NCBI GenBank assembly: GCA_009846685.1
Contig: VWVY01000002.1
Span: forward strand, 310,001-374,000
Length of the DNA: 64,000 nt
Reading direction: 5' to 3'
Origin: Rhizobiales bacterium SYSU XM002
GTDB taxonomy: Bacteria; Pseudomonadota; Alphaproteobacteria; Rhizobiales; Beijerinckiaceae
Made by a program: the position numbers and the translations under genes. A model generated the notes under the pieces. That model had not been told where the DNA came from, searched no databases, and saw nothing but the letters and a program-made list of their open reading frames with translations. Below, one piece after another: positions 61,846 to 64,000 of the stretch (positions are counted from its first letter, which is position 1; the number at the start of each line of letters is the position of its first letter).

Positions 61846-63444
61846 ATGCACGCGGTCTATGCCAGCTTTCAATACCGGAAATCGCCTGATCAGGCGGCGG
61901 AAGCGCCGGTGCGCCACCCCGTCGTCGTCGTCGGCGCCGGGCCGGTCGGCCTGTCGATGGCGATCGACCTTGCCCAGCGCGACACCCCTGTCGTCATCCT
62001 CGACGACAACGACCGCATCGGGGAAGGCAGCCGAGCCATCTGCTTCTCGAAGAAGACGCTCGAAGCCTTCGACAGGTACGGCTGCGGCGAGGAACTGCGC
62101 GATGCCGGCGTCTCGTGGAGCCGTGGCCGTGTCTTTCAGGGCGATGGTGAACTCTATGCCTTCGATCTCCTGCCGGAGGCGGGGCACAAGATGCCGGCCT
62201 TCATCAACATCCAGCAGTTTGTGGTCGAAAAAGCCCTCGTGGATCGTGCCGAAGCCCTCGAAAACCTCGATCTGCGCTGGAAGAACCGCGTAGCCGGTAT
62301 CGAGAACGGCGCGGAAGGCGTGGTGCTGACGATCGAGACGCCGGACGGCGACTATCGCCTTTCCGCCGATTACGTCATTGCCTGCGATGGTGCGCGCTCG
62401 CCCATACGGGCCATGCTGGGGCTCGATTTTCCCGGCGAGATCTTCGAGGAACAGTTCCTCATCGCCGATGTGAAGATGCATGGCGATTTCCCGGCCGAGC
62501 GCTGGTTCTGGTTCGATCCGCCGTTCCACCTTGGTGGCTCGGCACTGTTGCACAAACAGCCGGATGATGTCTGGCGCATCGACCTCCAGCTCCCCGCGAC
62601 GGCGGATGCCGAGTTCGAGAAAAAGCCCGAAAATGTGATCCCGCGTATCCAACGCATGCTCGGACATAGCAATTTCAAACTCGAATGGGTGTCGATCTAT
62701 CGTTTTCGCTGTCTACGGCTCGATAAATTCATTCATGGCCGAGTGATCTTTGCGGGCGACGCTGCGCATCAGGTCTCGCCGTTCGGCGCGCGCGGCGCGA
62801 ATTCCGGTGTGCAGGATGTCGAGAACCTCGGCTGGAAGCTCGCGGCTGTTCTCAAGGGCGGGGCACCGGCGAGCCTGCTTGCGACCTACGATTCCGAACG
62901 TGGCGAGGCAGCGGACGAGAACCTCGGCCATTCGACCCGTTCGACCGATTTCATCGCGCCGCAATCGCCGGCCGAGCGCGTTCTGCGCGATGCCGCGCTG
63001 GCGTTGGCGCAACGCTACGACTTCGCCAAGCGCATGGTGAATTCCGGCCGGCTTTCCGCGCCGACGGCCTATCGTACAAGCCCGCTGTCCACGCCGGATG
63101 CGGGACCCTGGGAAGCCGGACCAGTGCCCGGCGCGCCGATTCCGGATGCCCGGCTGAAAAGCCCCGAAGGCAAGGAACTTTTTCTCTCGGAATGTCTCGG
63201 TGCCGGTTTTTCATTGTTGATGCGCGGGGGCGAGCCGAAGGAAGTGCCCCCTGGCGTCACCTCGGTCTGTGTCGGCGCCAACGGCTATTTCGATCGCTTT
63301 GGTGAAGTTGCGAGCCGTTTCGCTTTGGAGCCGGGGCGGGCCTATCTGATCCGGCCGGACGGCCATGTCGCGGCCCGCTTCACGGCATGGAAGCAGGCGG
63401 ATGTCGAGGCTGCGCTGGTAAGAGCGCACGGAGGTGCCGCATGA
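61846..63444 (+). CDS. FAD-dependent aromatic hydroxylase (MhpA/PheA-type monooxygenase)
   Basis: Class A flavoprotein monooxygenase, 532 residues, inserting one oxygen into an aromatic ring with NAD(P)H. The FAD loop is VVVVGAGPVGLSMAIDLAQR (about 28-47). The DG motif region is ADYVIACDGARSPIRAMLGL, and the GD motif is GRVIFAGDAAHQVSPFGARGANSGVQD. The C-terminal thioredoxin-like domain (about 430-532) ends at a typical position. The ATG at 61846 is preferred to the GTG just before it. It is similar to 3-(3-hydroxyphenyl)propionate and related hydroxylases; the exact substrate is unknown. Coupled to the next gene by an ATGA overlap. Confidence 0.9.
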   Translation: MHAVYASFQYRKSPDQAAEAPVRHPVVVVGAGPVGLSMAIDLAQRDTPVVILDDNDRIGEGSRAICFSKKTLEAFDRYGCGEELRDAGVSWSRGRVFQGDGELYAFDLLPEAGHKMPAFINIQQFVVEKALVDRAEALENLDLRWKNRVAGIENGAEGVVLTIETPDGDYRLSADYVIACDGARSPIRAMLGLDFPGEIFEEQFLIADVKMHGDFPAERWFWFDPPFHLGGSALLHKQPDDVWRIDLQLPATADAEFEKKPENVIPRIQRMLGHSNFKLEWVSIYRFRCLRLDKFIHGRVIFAGDAAHQVSPFGARGANSGVQDVENLGWKLAAVLKGGAPASLLATYDSERGEAADENLGHSTRSTDFIAPQSPAERVLRDAALALAQRYDFAKRMVNSGRLSAPTAYRTSPLSTPDAGPWEAGPVPGAPIPDARLKSPEGKELFLSECLGAGFSLLMRGGEPKEVPPGVTSVCVGANGYFDRFGEVASRFALEPGRAYLIRPDGHVAARFTAWKQADVEAALVRAHGGAA

Positions 63445-63647
63445 GCGAGACCCTGACGACAGCCTCCCGATTTCCTGATCCGGATCGCGCGTTCCGTCTG
63501 TTGATCGAGGCGCGGCGCGGGCTTTCGGCCGAGGAGGCCGCCGCACTCGACGCCCGGTTGGTGCTGCTGCTCGCGAACCACATCGGCGACGAAGCCGTCC
63601 TTGCGGAAGCGATCCGCGCCGCGCGGGAGACGCAGACGCCGCGCTGA
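63441..63647 (+). CDS. Small DUF2783-like protein
   Basis: A 68-residue protein starting at an ATGA overlap with the hydroxylase stop. The two helices (FPDPDRAFRLLIEARRGLS and LDARLVLLLANHIGDEAVLAEAI) match the DUF2783 type of small protein found beside FAD-dependent hydroxylases. It has no signal peptide. It may be an accessory subunit of the hydroxylase; no function is established. Confidence 0.7.
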   Translation: MSETLTTASRFPDPDRAFRLLIEARRGLSAEEAAALDARLVLLLANHIGDEAVLAEAIRAARETQTPR

Positions 63648-63720
63648 GTCCCTTTCAATTTTCCCGCGCCGTGCCTATCTGCTGGCGAAGGCCTCGGCGG
63701 CACATCTTGAGGAGCGAGCG

Positions 63721-64000
63721 ATGCGCGGAATTCTGGCAGCCCTGTTTCTGTCCCTTGGCATTCTGCCGGCCATCCATGCACCGGCCTCCGCACAGTCGCC
63801 GGATCTGATCTTCAAGAAATCGACCGTCTTCCGCTTCCTCACGCCGGACGACAAGCTCGCGACCTATGCGATCGACGATCCGATCATCGAGGGTGTCGCC
63901 TGCCATTACACGGTGCCGGAAAAGGGTGGCGTCTCAGGCGGACTGGGGCTTGCGGAGGAGGTGTCTGATATCTCGCTCGCCTGCCGTCAGGTCGGGCCGA
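63721..64000 (+). CDS. creA: CreA-family protein, C-terminus cut by window edge
   Basis: The start ATG at 63721 gives a signal peptide (LAALFLSLGILPAIHAPASAQ) and the CreA signature LIFKKSTVFRFLTPDDKLATYAIDDPIIEGVACHYTVPEKGG, then EEVSDISLACRQVGP. 93 residues are visible before the right edge. CreA proteins are small periplasmic proteins of unknown function. A gagga-like site precedes the start. It may be a new transcription unit 73 bases after the DUF2783-like gene. Confidence 0.9.
   Translation, partial: MRGILAALFLSLGILPAIHAPASAQSPDLIFKKSTVFRFLTPDDKLATYAIDDPIIEGVACHYTVPEKGGVSGGLGLAEEVSDISLACRQVGP

Overview
The window reads as chromosomal DNA from a GC-rich alphaproteobacterium, most likely of the order Hyphomicrobiales (Rhizobiales). 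Support comes from the DUF2865, DUF2059, CreA and Omp25/31-like proteins, class II DAHP synthase, TakP-like TRAP binding proteins, a CheD-containing che cluster and a caspase-like secreted protein. The genus cannot be settled from the sequence alone. Coding density is high. No transposase, integrase, phage gene or CRISPR array was seen, so the region looks like stable chromosome rather than an island.

Layout. 1-5.6 kb: a membrane histidine kinase cut by the left edge, a secreted thermonuclease-like protein, a glutathione S-transferase, a small exported protein, and a proline-rich caspase-fold protein that has lost both catalytic residues. 5.7-15.4 kb: a 3-hydroxyisobutyrate dehydrogenase-like enzyme, a polar amino-acid ABC importer without its ATPase, the Fe-S carrier ApbC/Mrp, a TRAP importer (binding protein plus DctQ/DctM) and an EamA exporter. 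15.6-20.5 kb: a soluble chemoreceptor fused to a PilZ domain, a gamma-glutamylcyclotransferase-like protein, MoaA, a DUF971 protein, an L,D-transpeptidase and tRNA-Val(CAC). 20.9-34.1 kb: one long chemosensory block, STAS-cheY-cheA-cheW-PAS chemoreceptor-cheR-cheD-cheB-short chemoreceptor-STAS-receiver/PP2C phosphatase-GHKL kinase, followed by a convergent membrane chemoreceptor. The last three genes of that block have the parts of an RsbU/RsbV/RsbW partner switch, so this array probably feeds a sigma or anti-sigma type output as well as CheY.

34.2-44.5 kb: an alpha-2-macroglobulin/PBP1C/TMEM43-family operon (envelope defence and repair), with a divergent secreted protein that has a peptidoglycan-binding domain and a protease-like domain lacking its His and Ser. 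44.5-57.8 kb: housekeeping and small secreted proteins: phosphoglycolate phosphatase, DUF2059, glutathione reductase, iron-type alcohol dehydrogenase, a methyltransferase, class II DAHP synthase, a lipoprotein, a Tyr-rich protein, an outer-membrane beta-barrel, NAD synthetase, glutamyl-tRNA synthetase and DUF2865. 57.9-63.6 kb: an aromatic-acid catabolic locus: a MarR regulator and a second TRAP binding protein on one strand, divergent from a fumarylacetoacetate hydrolase-family enzyme, an atypical metallo-beta-lactamase-fold protein, a flavoprotein hydroxylase and a DUF2783-like protein. A CreA-family gene runs off the right edge.

The most interesting items are the chemosensory/partner-switch cluster, the two secreted pseudo-proteases, the MBL-fold protein with a selectively lost second metal site, and the PilZ-fused chemoreceptor. 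All functional statements come from reading motifs by eye; no database search was run.
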